Shown piece by piece: positions 40,460-51,522 of a stretch of 64,000 nucleotides of DNA. The stretch lies in the NCBI RefSeq assembly GCF_034006335.1, contig NZ_JAWDIQ010000001.1, one strand, 5' to 3'. A program made the position numbers and the translations under genes. The notes below the pieces were generated by a model. It did not search any database, was not told the DNA's origin, and was given only the letters and a program-made list of their open reading frames with translations. The stretch's first letter is position 1. The number at the start of each line of letters is the position of its first letter. The stretch is from Paracerasibacillus soli (GTDB taxonomy: Bacteria > Bacillota > Bacilli > Bacillales > Amphibacillaceae).

Positions 40460-41370
40460 ATGAACAATGATGCGGAATCTTTGAAGCAACTATTTTTCGA
40501 GTATTTACAAATAGAAAAAAACGCTTCTCCATATACGTTAAAATATTATGCACATGATATTTCTATTTTTTTTGAATTTCTTAAACAAGAAGGAATTTCA
40601 TCATTAGGCGAAGTTGATCATCATGTTGTTCGTTTATTTTTAACAGTATTACATGATAAAAAGCTAAGTAGAAGATCTGTGTCACGGACGCTTCTTGCTT
40701 AAGAAGCTTTTTTAAGTTTTTAGAAAGAGAAATAGTCGTACAACATAATCCGTTTATTCAAATCGTCTTGCCTAAGTTAAATAAACCAATTCCTAGTTTT
40801 TTATATATGGAGGAATTGGAAAAGTTATTTGAGGCAAATAACTTGGAAGAACCACTGGGTCAGCGAGACCAAGCTTTGCTCGAATTACTTTATGCTACTG
40901 GAATTAGAGTTAGTGAATGCCAGCAGCTAAGGTTACAAGATATTGACTATTTTATAGGCACAGTATTTGTAACCGGAAAAGGAAAAAAAGAACGATATGT
41001 ACCATTTGGAAGGTTTGCTGAAATAGCATTAGAGGAATATATCAATAATGGCAGAAATATATTATTGGCAAAAGCGGCAGTTAAAACTGATTATGTATTT
41101 CTAAATGCTAGAGGTAATCCTTTGACCACTAGGGGGATTCGAACCATTCTGGATAAAATCGTTGAAAGAGCTTCGTTGACTATTCATGTACATCCTCACA
41201 AACTAAGGCATACCTTTGCGACACATTTATTAAATGAAGGTGCGGATATCCGAACGGTTCAGGAATTGCTCGGACACGAAAACTTATCGACAACCCAAAT
41301 ATACACACATGTCACAAAAGAACATTTAAAAAAGGTGTATATGAGTAGCCACCCTAGAGCAAACAAATAG
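40460..41370 (+). CDS. xerC: Tyrosine recombinase XerC (CodV), one frameshift
   Basis: XerC (CodV) resolves chromosome dimers at dif together with XerD (RipX). The N-terminal SAM-like DNA-binding domain precedes the catalytic core. Catalytic residues are visible: the Arg of GIRVSE, Lys in TGKGKKER, HKLRHTFATHL, HENLSTT and the nucleophile Tyr in TQIYTHV. A T is missing near 40693. ATG 40460 follows GAGGTGG. The codV-clpQ-clpY-codY operon is a Bacillus hallmark. Confidence 0.94.
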
Positions 41371-41389
41371 GGAAAGTGAAGGTGATTGT

Positions 41390-41935
41390 TTGTCAAATCA
41401 AATGCATGCCACTACAATTTTTGCTGTACAACATAAAGGTGAATCTGCAATGTGCGGAGATGGGCAAGTTACGATGGGAAATGCAGTCGTGATGAAACAT
41501 ACAGCTAAAAAAGTTCGCAGACTATATAATGGAAAAGTATTGGCAGGATTTGCAGGATCTGTTGCGGATGCGTTCACGCTCTTTGAAAAGTTCGAAACAA
41601 AACTCGAATCATACGATGGGAATTTAACGAGAGCAGCAGTGGAACTTGCGAAGGAATGGCGAAGTGACAAAGTTCTCCGAAAATTAGAGGCGATGCTTAT
41701 TGTCATGAATAAACATGAAATGCTTTTAGTTTCGGGAACAGGTGAAGTCATAGAACCTGATGATGGTATTTTGGCAATTGGCTCAGGTGGTAATTTTGCT
41801 TTAAGTGCAGGTAGGTCTTTGGCACGATATGCAGAACACCTAAGTGCGGAGGAAATTGCGAAGGCAGCGATGAAAATTGCAGGCGAAATATGTGTCTATA
41901 CGAATGACCAAATTACATTGGAAGTTTTAAAATAA
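41390..41935 (+). CDS. hslV: ATP-dependent protease subunit HslV (CodW/ClpQ)
   Basis: HslV is the peptidase of the two-component HslUV protease. The 181-residue intact protein starts MSNQMHATTIFAVQHKGE, with a serine at position 2 as in B. subtilis CodW, where the N-terminal Ser2 is the active residue rather than a threonine. The core has GDGQVTMGN and GSGGNFALSAGRSL. TTG 41390 is the start, with GAAGGTG ahead. Confidence 0.94.
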   Translation: MSNQMHATTIFAVQHKGESAMCGDGQVTMGNAVVMKHTAKKVRRLYNGKVLAGFAGSVADAFTLFEKFETKLESYDGNLTRAAVELAKEWRSDKVLRKLEAMLIVMNKHEMLLVSGTGEVIEPDDGILAIGSGGNFALSAGRSLARYAEHLSAEEIAKAAMKIAGEICVYTNDQITLEVLK

Positions 41936-41952
41936 GGGGGTCATTGTAAAGA

Positions 41953-43344
41953 ATGGGAATGAATTATACGCCTAGACAAATCGTTGATCAACTTGATCAA
42001 TATATTATTGGGCAGCAAAGGGCAAAAAAGTCAGTAGCGATTGCACTACGGAATCGATATCGACGGATGCAGCTTGATGAAAAATTGAAGGAAGAAATTG
42101 TACCGAAGAACATTTTAATGATAGGACCTACAGGAGTCGGTAAAACCGAAATCGCCCGTAGGTTAGCAAAGTTTGTAGGTGCACCTTTTATAAAAGTTGA
42201 AGCAACAAAATTTACCGAAGTTGGCTACGTTGGAAGAGATGTTGAAGCAATGGTTCGTGACCTTGTAGAAGTGTCCATCCGCATGGTGAAAGATGAGAAG
42301 ATGAATGCTGTGATGGATAAAGCAAAGGTAGAGGCGAATAAAAAACTTGTTTCGTTGTTAGTCCCTCTTGCCAAAAAGCAATCACAAATAAAAAACCCAT
42401 TTGAACTATTGTTTCCTGGCCAGTCTGATGATAAGGAAGATACGGACGAAGAAAAGGATGCTGAAGTTTATACGAAACGACAGCAAGTGGAACGTTTATT
42501 ACAATTGGGTGAAATGGAAGATCACGTTGTTACAATTGAAATAGAAGAAGTTTCACCGTCATTCTTTGATATGCTACAGGGCTCTGGAATGGAGCAAATG
42601 GGAATGAATATGCAAGATGCGCTCGGTCAGTTTATGCCGAAAAATAAGAAGAAGCGTAAACTACCTGTATCAGAGGCTAGAAAAGTGCTGACACAACAAG
42701 AAGCACAAAAAATGATTGATATGGAAGAAGTTGCGCAAGAAGCAATTGATCGTGCTGAACAATCGGGTATTATCTTTATTGATGAAATCGATAAAGTTGC
42801 TGGTAAAGATCAACAGTACCAAATGTTTCAAGGGAAGGTGTACAACGAGATATTTTACCAATTGTTGAAGGGTCGACAGTCGTCACGAAACATGGCCCAG
42901 TTAAGACGGATCATATGTTATTCATTGCTGCTGGTGCATTCCATATGGCAAAACCTTCTGATTTAATACCCGAGTTACAAGGAAGATTTCCAATTAGGGT
43001 TGAATTGGAAAAATTATCTGTACATGATTTTAAACGGATTTTAAAAGAACCTTCCAACGCATTATTGAAGCAGTATGAAGCATTATTAAAAACAGAAGGT
43101 ATAAATATCCAATTTTCAGACGATGCTATTAATAGAATCGCCGAAATTGCTTTCCATGTAAATCAAAATACAGATAATATTGGTGCGCGTAGGCTACATA
43201 CCATACTGGAAAAACTACTAGAAGATTTATCCTTTGAGGCTCCTGATATTACAATGGAAACAATAAAAATTACACCAGAAATATGTAGATGAAAAGCTAA
43301 GCTCAATTGCAAAGGATAAAGATTTAAGTCAATTTATTTTGTAA
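41953..43344 (+). CDS. hslU: ATPase subunit HslU (CodX/ClpY), two frameshifts
   Basis: HslU unfolds and feeds proteins to HslV. It starts MGMNYTPRQIVDQLDQYIIGQ with Walker A IGPTGVGKTEIARRLA, a central I domain (about residues 105-245), Walker B GIIFIDEIDKVA and the C-terminal LSQFIL, a tail that docks in HslV. An A is missing near 42822 and an extra A near 43282; the first repair gives QYQNVSREGVQRDILPIVEG. The length is about 463 residues. Confidence 0.94.
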
Positions 43345-43377
43345 AATATTTCTTTAAAATAAGGATGGAGGATCATT

Positions 43378-44156
43378 ATGGATTTATTAACACGTGCAAG
43401 AAAAATTAACTCAATGTTACAAAAGGCTACAGGTAAATCTGTTAACTTTAACGAAATGGCAGCTTTATTAAGAGATGTTATCAAAGGGAATATCTTTATC
43501 GTTTCTCGTCGCGGAAAATTACTAGGATACGCTATTAACGAAGATGTTGAAAATGATCGTATGAATCAAATGTTAGCTGAGAGACAATTTCAGAGGATTA
43601 CACTGACCGTCTTTTCAATATTCATGAAACGACACCTAATATGGATGTAGATAGCCCTTATACGATTTTCCCTGAAGAAAACCGTGAACTATTTCAAAAA
43701 GGATTAACTACAATTGTACCAATTATTGGTGGTGGTGACCGTCTTGGTACACTAATTTTAGGAAGATTATCAGATAGCTTTAATAATGATGATTTATTAC
43801 TTGCTGAATATGGTGCAACAGTTGTTGGAATGGAAATTCTTCATGAAAAAACAGAAGAAATTGAAATGGAAGCTAGAAGTAAAGCAGTTGTACAAATGGC
43901 GATTAGCTCATTATCATACAGTGAATTAGAGGCAATTGACCATATCTTTGAAGAATTAAATGGAAAAGAAGGTCTGCTTGTAGCAAGCAAAATTGCGGAT
44001 AGAGTAGGTATTACAAGATCTGTAATCGTAAACGCACTTCGTAAACTTGAAAGTGCAGGCGTTATTGAATCACGTTCCTTAGGAATGAAGGGAACATATA
44101 TTAAAGTATTAAACGATAAGTTTTTAACTGAATTAGAAAAATTACGTTCTAGATAA
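43378..44156 (+). CDS. codY: Global transcription repressor CodY (one frameshift)
   Basis: CodY represses starvation genes when bound to branched-chain amino acids and GTP. The GAF domain runs from MDLLTRARKINSMLQK to about residue 150; the winged helix is ASKIADRVGITRSVIVNALRK, followed by the conserved GTYIKVLN. A C is missing near 43590; repair gives AERQFPEDYTDRLFNIHETTPN. Downstream, codY controls the fla/che operon in B. subtilis; I found no perfect CodY box before flgB here. Confidence 0.95.
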
Positions 44157-44192
44157 AGACTTTCATATCTATAGCTTAAGGAAAAGATACTT

Positions 44193-44231
44193 AAAAAGAC
44201 GTTAGTTTATAACGTCTTTTTTTGTTTTTTT
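44193..44231 (+). terminator. Rho-independent terminator after codY
   Basis: AAAAAGACGTT at 44193-44203 pairs with AACGTCTTTTT at 44211-44221 across a 7-base loop, with T runs after. Confidence 0.92.
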
Positions 44232-44518
44232 CTCCAATATACTGCAATTTTTATTACAAAATAAAAGTCGAAAATACCAATAACACCCTATTTCAATTTA
44301 ACATATATTTTATTAGAATAAATATGAGATAAACAGTATAAAAGTCATGGGACTTTATTACTACCAAATGTGACAAATTGGAAAAATGTAGATTTTATAT
44401 GGACTTTATACTTAGTTTCAACTACAATATCTATATGTGATTTTTGAAATAGTCGAATCCTGTCAGCACTAGTCCATAAGACTCTTATGTAAATGGCTAG
44501 GAAGGAGAGAGAATAATA
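44232..44518 (+). other. Leader and promoter region of the fla/che operon
   Basis: No gene is seen in these 287 bases. The stretch is very A/T-rich. A short inverted repeat (AAAGTC at 44342-44347 with GACTTT at 44352-44357) and a TACAAT box near 44424 are visible, but no -35 or sigma-D promoter could be placed with confidence. AAGGAGAGA precedes flgB. Confidence 0.4.
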
Positions 44519-44911
44519 TTGAATTTATTTAGTAACACGATAACATCTTTAGAACGATCACTAGATTATGCAGCTAAAAAAAACCAAGTTATCTCGAATA
44601 ACATTGCAAACATCGATACACCAAACTATAAGGCGAAAGATGTGCTGTTTAAAGATATGCTTCATGCTGCAATGGATGACAAAATGCAAGCAAAGAAAAC
44701 GAGTGAAAAACATCTTGATTTTGATAATAATGGTCAAGCTTATGAAGTCGTAACAAATAATCATACAATGTTTAATCATAATGGGAACAATGTAGATGTT
44801 GATAAAGAAATGGCCGAATTAGCAAAAAACCAAATCTACTATCAAAGTTTAATAGAACGCTTAAACGGTAACTTCAAAAATATCGAAACCGTGATTAGAG
44901 GAGGTAGATAA
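44519..44911 (+). CDS. flgB: Flagellar basal body rod protein FlgB
   Basis: FlgB is a proximal rod protein, first gene of the fla/che operon. The 130-residue intact protein has YAAKKNQVISNNIANIDTPNYKAK near the start, the signature of rod and hook proteins. TTG 44519 is the start, with AAGGAGAGA about ten bases ahead. flgC follows with a two-base gap. Confidence 0.94.
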   Translation: MNLFSNTITSLERSLDYAAKKNQVISNNIANIDTPNYKAKDVLFKDMLHAAMDDKMQAKKTSEKHLDFDNNGQAYEVVTNNHTMFNHNGNNVDVDKEMAELAKNQIYYQSLIERLNGNFKNIETVIRGGR

Positions 44912-44913
44912 TC

Positions 44914-45366
44914 ATGTCGATTTTTAATTCGTTCAATGCGAGTGCTAGTGGGTTAACCGCACAAAGATTAAGAATGGATGTTATCAGTTCAAACGTAGCC
45001 AACGCACAGACTACGAGGGCTACTGTGAATGAAAATGGCGAATTTGAACCATACCGTCGCAAGACTGTTTCAATTGCCCCGCAATCATCCAGCTTTAAGT
45101 CGTTTTTACATAAGGCTTCACATTCATCAAATGTGGCAAGCGGTGTAAAAGTGACTGGTATCCACGAAGATAATGAGCCTTTTAAATTAGTTTTTGATCC
45201 CACTAATCCTGATGCGAATGAACAAGGGTATGTACAATTACCTAATGTAGATCCTCTTAAGGAAATGGTTGACTTAATGAGCGCAACACGATCATACGAA
45301 GCAAATATTACGGCTTTAAATGCATCTAAGAGTATGTTGATGAAAGCTTTGGAAATTGGTAAATAG
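44914..45366 (+). CDS. flgC: Flagellar basal body rod protein FlgC
   Basis: FlgC is a proximal rod protein. It starts MSIFNSFNASASGLTAQRLR, with the SSNVANAQT segment and a C-terminal coiled region (EMVDLMSATRSYEANITALNASKSMLMKALEIGK). It is intact at 150 residues, two bases after flgB. Confidence 0.95.
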   Translation: MSIFNSFNASASGLTAQRLRMDVISSNVANAQTTRATVNENGEFEPYRRKTVSIAPQSSSFKSFLHKASHSSNVASGVKVTGIHEDNEPFKLVFDPTNPDANEQGYVQLPNVDPLKEMVDLMSATRSYEANITALNASKSMLMKALEIGK

Positions 45367-45382
45367 ATAGGAGATACTTCGA

Positions 45383-45690
45383 ATGAATACGAGTCTATTA
45401 AAAATTCAACAACCAAATATGGTTGGTATGGAACAAGTCAACACAAAAAGTCAGCTTAACGAAAAACAGAGGTAAGCTTTGGAGATGTTTTAAAACAGGC
45501 CATTCATTCTGTTAACGATGCACAAGTTGCTTCAGATAAAAAAACAGAGGCGTTAATACTTGGTAAAACAGATAACTTACATGATGTGATGATTACGGCT
45601 CAGAAGGCAAGTATCACATTGGAAACATCTGTTCAAATTCAACGCAAAGTAATCGATGCGTACAACGAGATTATGAGAATGCAAGTATAA
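45383..45690 (+). CDS. fliE: Flagellar hook-basal body protein FliE (one frameshift)
   Basis: FliE joins the MS ring to the rod and is an early export substrate. The repaired reading runs SFGDVLKQAIHSVNDAQVASD and ends VQIQRKVIDAYNEIMRMQV, with family features. An A is missing near 45466. ATG 45383 follows AGGAGATAC. The length is about 102 residues. Confidence 0.92.
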
Positions 45691-45767
45691 AAGAACAATT
45701 AAGAAATTAATAGAGAAAGAAAAACAGCTAATTAGCGTGTTTTGAATGTGGCGGGGGTTTGTATGGA

Positions 45768-47373
45768 ATGAATGAAAAGGTCAATACAGTGATAAATAAA
45801 ACAAAATCCTTTTGGGTACAACGTACGAAAATGCAAAAGAGTATTTTTTTGGTTGTTTTAATCGCAATTATAATGCTAATATCTGTGGTTTCTTTCTTCT
45901 CATCTAATCCAAAGTTAGTTCCGCTTTATAACCACCTTTCAATGCAAGAGGCTAGTCAGGTAAAAGCTGCATTGGATGAAAAAGGTATACCATATGAATT
46001 GCAACAAGGGGGTTCTACCATAACAGTTCCTAAAGATCAAGTAGACTCGTTACTTGTTGATTTTGCGGGGCAGGGTATACCTGATAGCGGAAATATTGAT
46101 TATTCATTTTTCTCGAAAAATTCATCGTGGGGCGTAACAGACAATGAATTTAATATTATGAAGTTAGATGCCACGCAAACAGAATTAGCAAATTTAATTA
46201 AAAGTATAGATGGAATAGAAAATGCGAAAGTCATGATTAATATGCCGAAGGATCCTGTTTTTGTTAATGAATCGTCTGAACCTGCGACAGCTTCTATCGT
46301 ACTTCATACAAAACCAGGCTATCAATTCCAGGATAATCAAATTAATGCACTATATACACTTGTATCAAAGGCGGTGCCCAATTTACCGGCTGAAAATATC
46401 GCAATCATGAACCAATACTTCGAATATTTCGATCAAACAACGAATGATAATACGAACGTTGCTGGTGCTAATTACTCGAACCAACAGGCTATTAAAAGAG
46501 ATGTAGAGAAAGACATTCAAAAGAGAGTGCAACAAATGCTCGGTACAATTGTTGGTATGGATCATGTCATCGTTTCAGTTACAGCCGATGTTGATTTTAC
46601 ACAAGAAAATAGAGTAGAGGAAATTGTGGAGCCATATGATAAGGAGAATATGGAAGGCTTACCGGCTAGTATTGAAAAAATCCAAGAAACTTATGCTGGA
46701 AAACCGCAAGAAACAGGTGGAACTGCCGGCGTAGGTGAAGGAGATATCCCTAATTATCCTGCCACGGGTGAAGATGGAGACGGAGATTATGATTATGTAA
46801 AAGAAACAATTAACAATGAATATAATCGCATCCGTAAAGAAATCGTGGAAAGTCCATATAAAATACGAGATTTAGGAATTCAAGTGGCAGTTGATCAGGT
46901 AAAAGATAGAAATGAAAAAGACGTACAATTATTATCTCAACAAGAACAAACTGTTGTGCAAGAAGGAATCTCATCCATCTTAAATTCTATTGTTACGACT
47001 TCTATCGATAAAGAATATGGTGAAATCACACCGGAAGATAAGATATCCATCGTATTCCAAAAGTTTAATGAAAAACCGATGTCTACAGATACGACTGTTC
47101 GACAATACCTGTATGGATTTATATTGCAGGTGGAATTTTATTGTTGATATTGATTGCTCTTGTTATCTTATTGTTCCGTAAACATAAAACAGTAACAGAT
47201 GAAACGTTTTATGATGAAGAAGTTCAACCAGTTGAAACGCAGCCTACAATTGAAGAATTGCAAACTGAGCAAGCAACGGATACCGTTGTACGCAAGAAGC
47301 AACTGGAAAAAATGGCCAAGAAAAACCCGAGGAATTTGCAAAACTTTTAAGAAGTTGGATTGGGGAAGAGTAG
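45768..47373 (+). CDS. fliF: Flagellar MS-ring protein FliF (two frameshifts)
   Basis: FliF forms the MS ring in the cytoplasmic membrane. An N-terminal membrane helix (SIFLVVLIAIIMLISVVSFF) and a C-terminal one (IYIAGGILLLILIALVILLF) flank the ring-building domains; the last residues, RSWIGEE, bind FliG. Missing bases near 47103 and 47327 split the C-terminal region. ATG 45768 is used; TTG 45759 in frame is the alternative. Length is about 535 residues. Confidence 0.94.
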
Positions 47374-47385
47374 GAGGTATGCAGA

Positions 47386-48397
47386 TTGGCAAGAACAAAG
47401 GGGTTATTATCCGGGAAGCAGAAAGCAGCAGTATTATTAATCTCTCTTGGTCCTGATGTGTCTGCACAAGTGTATAAATATTTATCAGAAGAAGAAATAG
47501 AAAAGTTGAGTTTAGAAATTTCATCGGTTAATAAAGTGGATTCCGGTATGAAGAGGAAGTAATTGAACAATTCCACCAAATTGCTTTAGCGCAAGATTAT
47601 ATATCGCAAGGTGGTATTGGTTATGCAAAGACTGTTCTTGAAAAAGCGTTTGGTAAACAAGAAGCGTCAAACATTATTAATCGACTTACTTCATCTTTAC
47701 AAGTAAGGCCATTTGATTTTGCTAGAAAGGCAGATCCGCAACAAGTATTAAACTTTATTCAAAATGAACATCCACAAACAATCGCACTTGTTCTCTCTTA
47801 TTTAGAACCGGAACAGGCGGGACAAATTTTATCGGAGTTATCCCAAGAAGTGCAAGCGGATATTGCTAGTAGAATAGCAACGATGGATTCAACATCACCT
47901 GAAATAATAAGTCAAATTGAACAAGTATTAGAAAGAAATATCTCTACGTCATATACAGAAGATTATACACAGACCGGTGGAATTCAGGCTGTAGTAGAAG
48001 TATTAAATGGTGTAGATAGAAGTACAGAGCGTACAATTTTGGATGCATTAGAAATTAGGAACCAGAATTAGCCGAAGAAATTAAAAAGCGAATGTTTGTA
48101 TTCGAGGATATTGTTATTTTGGATAACCGTGCGATACAGCGTGTCATTCGTGAAGTTGAAAATGATGACCTACAATTAGCATTAAAAGTAGCGAGTGAGG
48201 AAGTTAAAGATCTCATATTTAAAAATATGTCACAGCGAATGGCTGAAACATTTAAAGAAGAAATGGAATTTATGGGTCCCGTTCGTTTACGCGATGTAGA
48301 AGAAGCGCAAACTCGTATTGTTGCTGTCATTCGTAGATTAGAAGATATTGGTGAAATTGTGATTGCACGTGGTGGAGGGGATGACATCATTGTCTAA
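47386..48397 (+). CDS. fliG: Flagellar motor switch protein FliG (two frameshifts)
   Basis: FliG is the torque-bearing C-ring protein that meets the stator. It begins MARTKGLLSGKQKAAVLLISLGPD. The middle has EHPQTIALVLSYLEPEQAGQIL; the C-terminal torque domain has FVFEDIVILDNRAIQRVI and ends RGGGDDIIV, with charged residues for stator contact. Bases are missing near 47547 and 48058. TTG 47386 follows GTAGGAGG. The length is about 337 residues. Confidence 0.94.
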
Positions 48398-49136
48398 TTT
48401 ACATGGAAATTCAATTAGGAAAATAAATGTAAAACCCATTGAAATATTACAAAAGGCGTACGGTACGAGTGAAAGCTCGGAAGATACGATTGTGAAGGAC
48501 GTCCACCAAGAAGTAGAAAAAGCTGAGGAAAAGTTACTTCTGATAAGGCAAGAACAGACGCGACTACTTGAGGAAACAGAAAAACGTATTTTGGAAGAAA
48601 AACAGCTTTGGGAAACGGAAAAAGAATCATTGAAGCGAACAGCTGAAGAGCTTGGTTATAAAGATGGGTATGAACATGGAAAGGAGCAAAGTCTAGCTGA
48701 CTTTCAATCCTTAATTGCTCAAGCAAATGATGTAGTAAAATCTGCTCAAAAAGACTATGTACAAACAATTGAAAAAAGCGATGAGGAGATTATTGCAATT
48801 GCAATTCGGGTTGCTGAAAAGATAATCAATCAACAGATTTTGTCCCAACCTGAATCGTTCCAACCCATTATTACAGCAGCTATCCAAGTGATTAAAGATA
48901 AATCAATGATTACCATTCATGTTCATCCGGAACAATATGAAATTGTCTTACAACAAAAAGATGAATTGCTACAAATAATGGAAGAGGATTGTAAATTACT
49001 TGTCCTAGTAGATGAAAGTCTACCTATAAATGGCTGTGTGATTGAACATCCTTATGGGGAAATGGACGTCAGTGTGGATACGCAGTTAAATGAAATTCGA
49101 AAAAGCTTTATATCATATGTTACCGGAGAGCTAAAA
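48390..49136 (+). CDS. fliH: Flagellar export ATPase regulator FliH (reads through into fliI)
   Basis: FliH binds FliI and ties it to the C ring. A coiled-coil N-terminal half (VEKAEEKLLLIRQEQTRLLEE) precedes the conserved C-terminal domain with VAEKIINQQI and GCVIEHPYGEMDVSVDTQLNEIR. TTG 48390 overlaps the fliG stop and follows GTGGAGGGG. In the sequence given, the frame has no stop before fliI; with six rather than five A before 49138 it would end GELKNEYN, and with four A it would end at an ATGA overlap. I place the boundary at the fliI start. Confidence 0.85.
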
Positions 49137-50455
49137 ATGAATATAACTGATATATTGACTGAAATTGAACAGATGGACGCATATAAATATTATGGCAGAG
49201 TAGTTCAAGTTGTAGGGCTAATGATTGAATCACTCGGACCAGTCGCGAATATTGGAGAAGTTTGTCTCATACATCCGACGAAGCGAACGAATGAACCTGT
49301 GATGGCTGAAGTAGTTGGTTTTAAAAATGAGAAGATTATTCTTATGCCATACACGGAAGTAAATGAAATTGGTCCGGGATGTCTTGTGGAATCGACCGGT
49401 GAGCCATTAACGATAAAAGTTGGTCAAGGGCTGTTAGGTAAAGTAGTTGATTCTCTTGGTAAGCCTTTAGATAAAACTCCTTTACCTAGGGGATTAACGA
49501 CATATCAAACTGACCAAGCTCCACCAAATCCTATGACAAGAGCACCAATCAGAGAGCCAATACAAGTAGGAGTAAAAGCGATTGATTCTTTACTTACAGT
49601 AGGAAACGGACAAAGGATTGGTATTTTTGCAGGAAGTGGCGTCGGAAAGAGCACATTGTTAGGGATGATTGCTCGAAATAGTCATGCTGATATTAATGTC
49701 ATCGCATTGCTAGGGGAGCGGGGTAGAGAAGTTCGAGAGTTTATTGAAAAAGACCTTGGCCCTGAAGGACTCAAAAAATCCATTGTTGTTGTGGCGACAT
49801 CTGACCAACCAGCATTAATGCGAATAAAGGGAGCGTATACCGCGACTGCGATAAGTGAATATTTCCGCGACCTAGGCTATCGCGTAAACTTGATGATGGA
49901 TTCTGTTACTAGGATTGCGATGGCTCAAAGAGAAGTGGGGCTTGCAACTGGCGAACCTCCAACAACAAAAGGATATACGCCATCAGTATTTGCGATGTTA
50001 CCAAAACTTCTAGAGAGAACTGGTTCAAATGAAACAGGAACGATTACAGCATTTTATACCGTATTAGTTGATGGTGATGATATGAATGAACCAATTGCAG
50101 ATACTGTTCGCGGGATATTGGATGGCCATTTTGTGATGGAACGTAAATTAGCAGAAAAAGGTCAGTTCCCTGCCATTAACGTCTTAAAATCAATTAGCCG
50201 TGTTATGAATCAAATTGCGGATCCAGAACATTTAGCTGCAGCGCAACTTGTAAGAGAGATGATGGCAAGATATGAGGAAAATCAGGAACTCATTCAAATT
50301 GGTGCGTACAAACGGGGACAAATAAAGAAGTAGACCAAGCAATTGCCTATTACCCCAAAATTATTAGCTTTTTGAAACAAGGCACAACAGAACAATCAAC
50401 GATTTACGAATCGATAGATGAGATGAAAGAGCTTCTAAATGGAGTGAGTAAATAG
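49137..50455 (+). CDS. fliI: Flagellum-specific ATP synthase FliI (one frameshift)
   Basis: FliI is the hexameric ATPase of the flagellar export apparatus, related to F1 beta. Walker A is FAGSGVGKSTLLGMIA, and DLGYRVNLMMDSVTRIAMAQRE carries the Walker B segment. GGAGAG lies nine bases before ATG 49137, which argues for separate translation from fliH. An A is missing near 50317; repair gives AYKRGTNKEVDQAIAYYPKI and an end at 50455. Length is about 440 residues. Confidence 0.95.
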
Positions 50456-50895
50456 TGGCTGAAATAGCTGTGTTTTCTAAAATTAAGAGTATAAAAGACA
50501 GAGAAAAAATGGATGCACAAAAAGCGTACCATCAATCCATGGAGATATTCGAGACAATAGGGACAAAACTTTATAACCTTTTACGTAAAAAGGAAGATGC
50601 TGAACAATCATATGAAAACTATTTACAACAACAAGTCCCAATTGAAAAAGTAAAAGAACAAATCCTTTATATTGAAATGTTAAATAAAAAAATTGTTGAT
50701 TTACAACGCGAAATTCAACTTGCAAGAAACGATATGGAAATGAAACAAGAAGTATTAACCGAAGCCTATGTAGAAGTGAAAAAATTTGAAAAAATTATCG
50801 AAAATCGTAATAAGGAAAAACGGGAAACAGAATTAAGGTTGGAGAATAATATGATGGACGAAATTTCAATTCGTCAGTTTATGAATAATAGGTGA
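50455..50895 (+). CDS. fliJ: Flagellar export chaperone FliJ
   Basis: FliJ is a coiled-coil protein like the F1 gamma subunit, helping FliI and FlhA in export. The 146-residue frame is almost entirely heptad-like helix with high Lys/Glu/Gln content, ending DEISIRQFMNNR. GTG 50455 overlaps the fliI stop by one base. It is intact. Confidence 0.9.
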   Translation: MAEIAVFSKIKSIKDREKMDAQKAYHQSMEIFETIGTKLYNLLRKKEDAEQSYENYLQQQVPIEKVKEQILYIEMLNKKIVDLQREIQLARNDMEMKQEVLTEAYVEVKKFEKIIENRNKEKRETELRLENNMMDEISIRQFMNNR

Positions 50896-50900
50896 TGTAA

Positions 50901-51490
50901 ATGGCAAAGGGGCTAAAAACTGAATCAAAAAAGACGAATCCATTTTTATGGTTTATATTTGCTATTATCATCCCGGTAATTGTGGCGTTAATTATTGCTT
51001 CAGTTATATTTTCGATTGCCGGGTTTCATGTGACAGATTGGTTGAAAGATAATGCAAAAAATATACCAGTCATATCGTCACTTATTCCAATAAAGAGGAA
51101 GAAAATGTACCTGAGGCAACAGAGCAGCTTCAAACAAAGATAGATAATAAAGATAAAGAGTTGGAGAAATTACAAAAGCAACTCAATGAATCAGAAGATA
51201 CGATTCAAAGCTTAAAACATAAAATCGCGGGCATTGAAAAAAATACCCAACAAAGTACAGCTATTGATACAAATGAAGAAATTGAAATGGATACTACTGA
51301 AAAGTTTGTAGGTACATTTAAAAATATGGATAAAGCACAAGCTGCACAAATTATACAAAGTATGGATAGAGATGCCGCTATTTCTGTAATAGCGAAAATG
51401 CCTAATAAAACTCGTGGGGAGATTTTAGGTGCAATGGATCCAAAAATAGCAGCTGAAATAACCGAAAAGTTAATTGGCTATAAAAACTAG
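50901..51490 (+). CDS. ylxF: MotE-family/YlxF flagellar operon protein (one frameshift)
   Basis: YlxF has an N-terminal membrane helix (PFLWFIFAIIIPVIVALIIA), a coiled coil (DKELEKLQKQLNESEDTIQSLKHKI) and a C-terminal MgtE-N-like domain (NMDKAQAAQIIQSMDRDAAISVIAKM). The same arrangement is found in MotE-like chaperones for the stator or basal body. A base is missing near 51090. The exact role in Bacillus is unclear. Confidence 0.85.
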
Positions 51491-51522
51491 TATGACAGAT
51501 TTGAAAGGGGGTGAATAAACAA

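Noticed and set aside
44232..44518. A sigma-D promoter or CodY box before flgB
   Set aside because: No TAAA-GCCGATAT pair and no 15-base CodY palindrome with few mismatches could be found.
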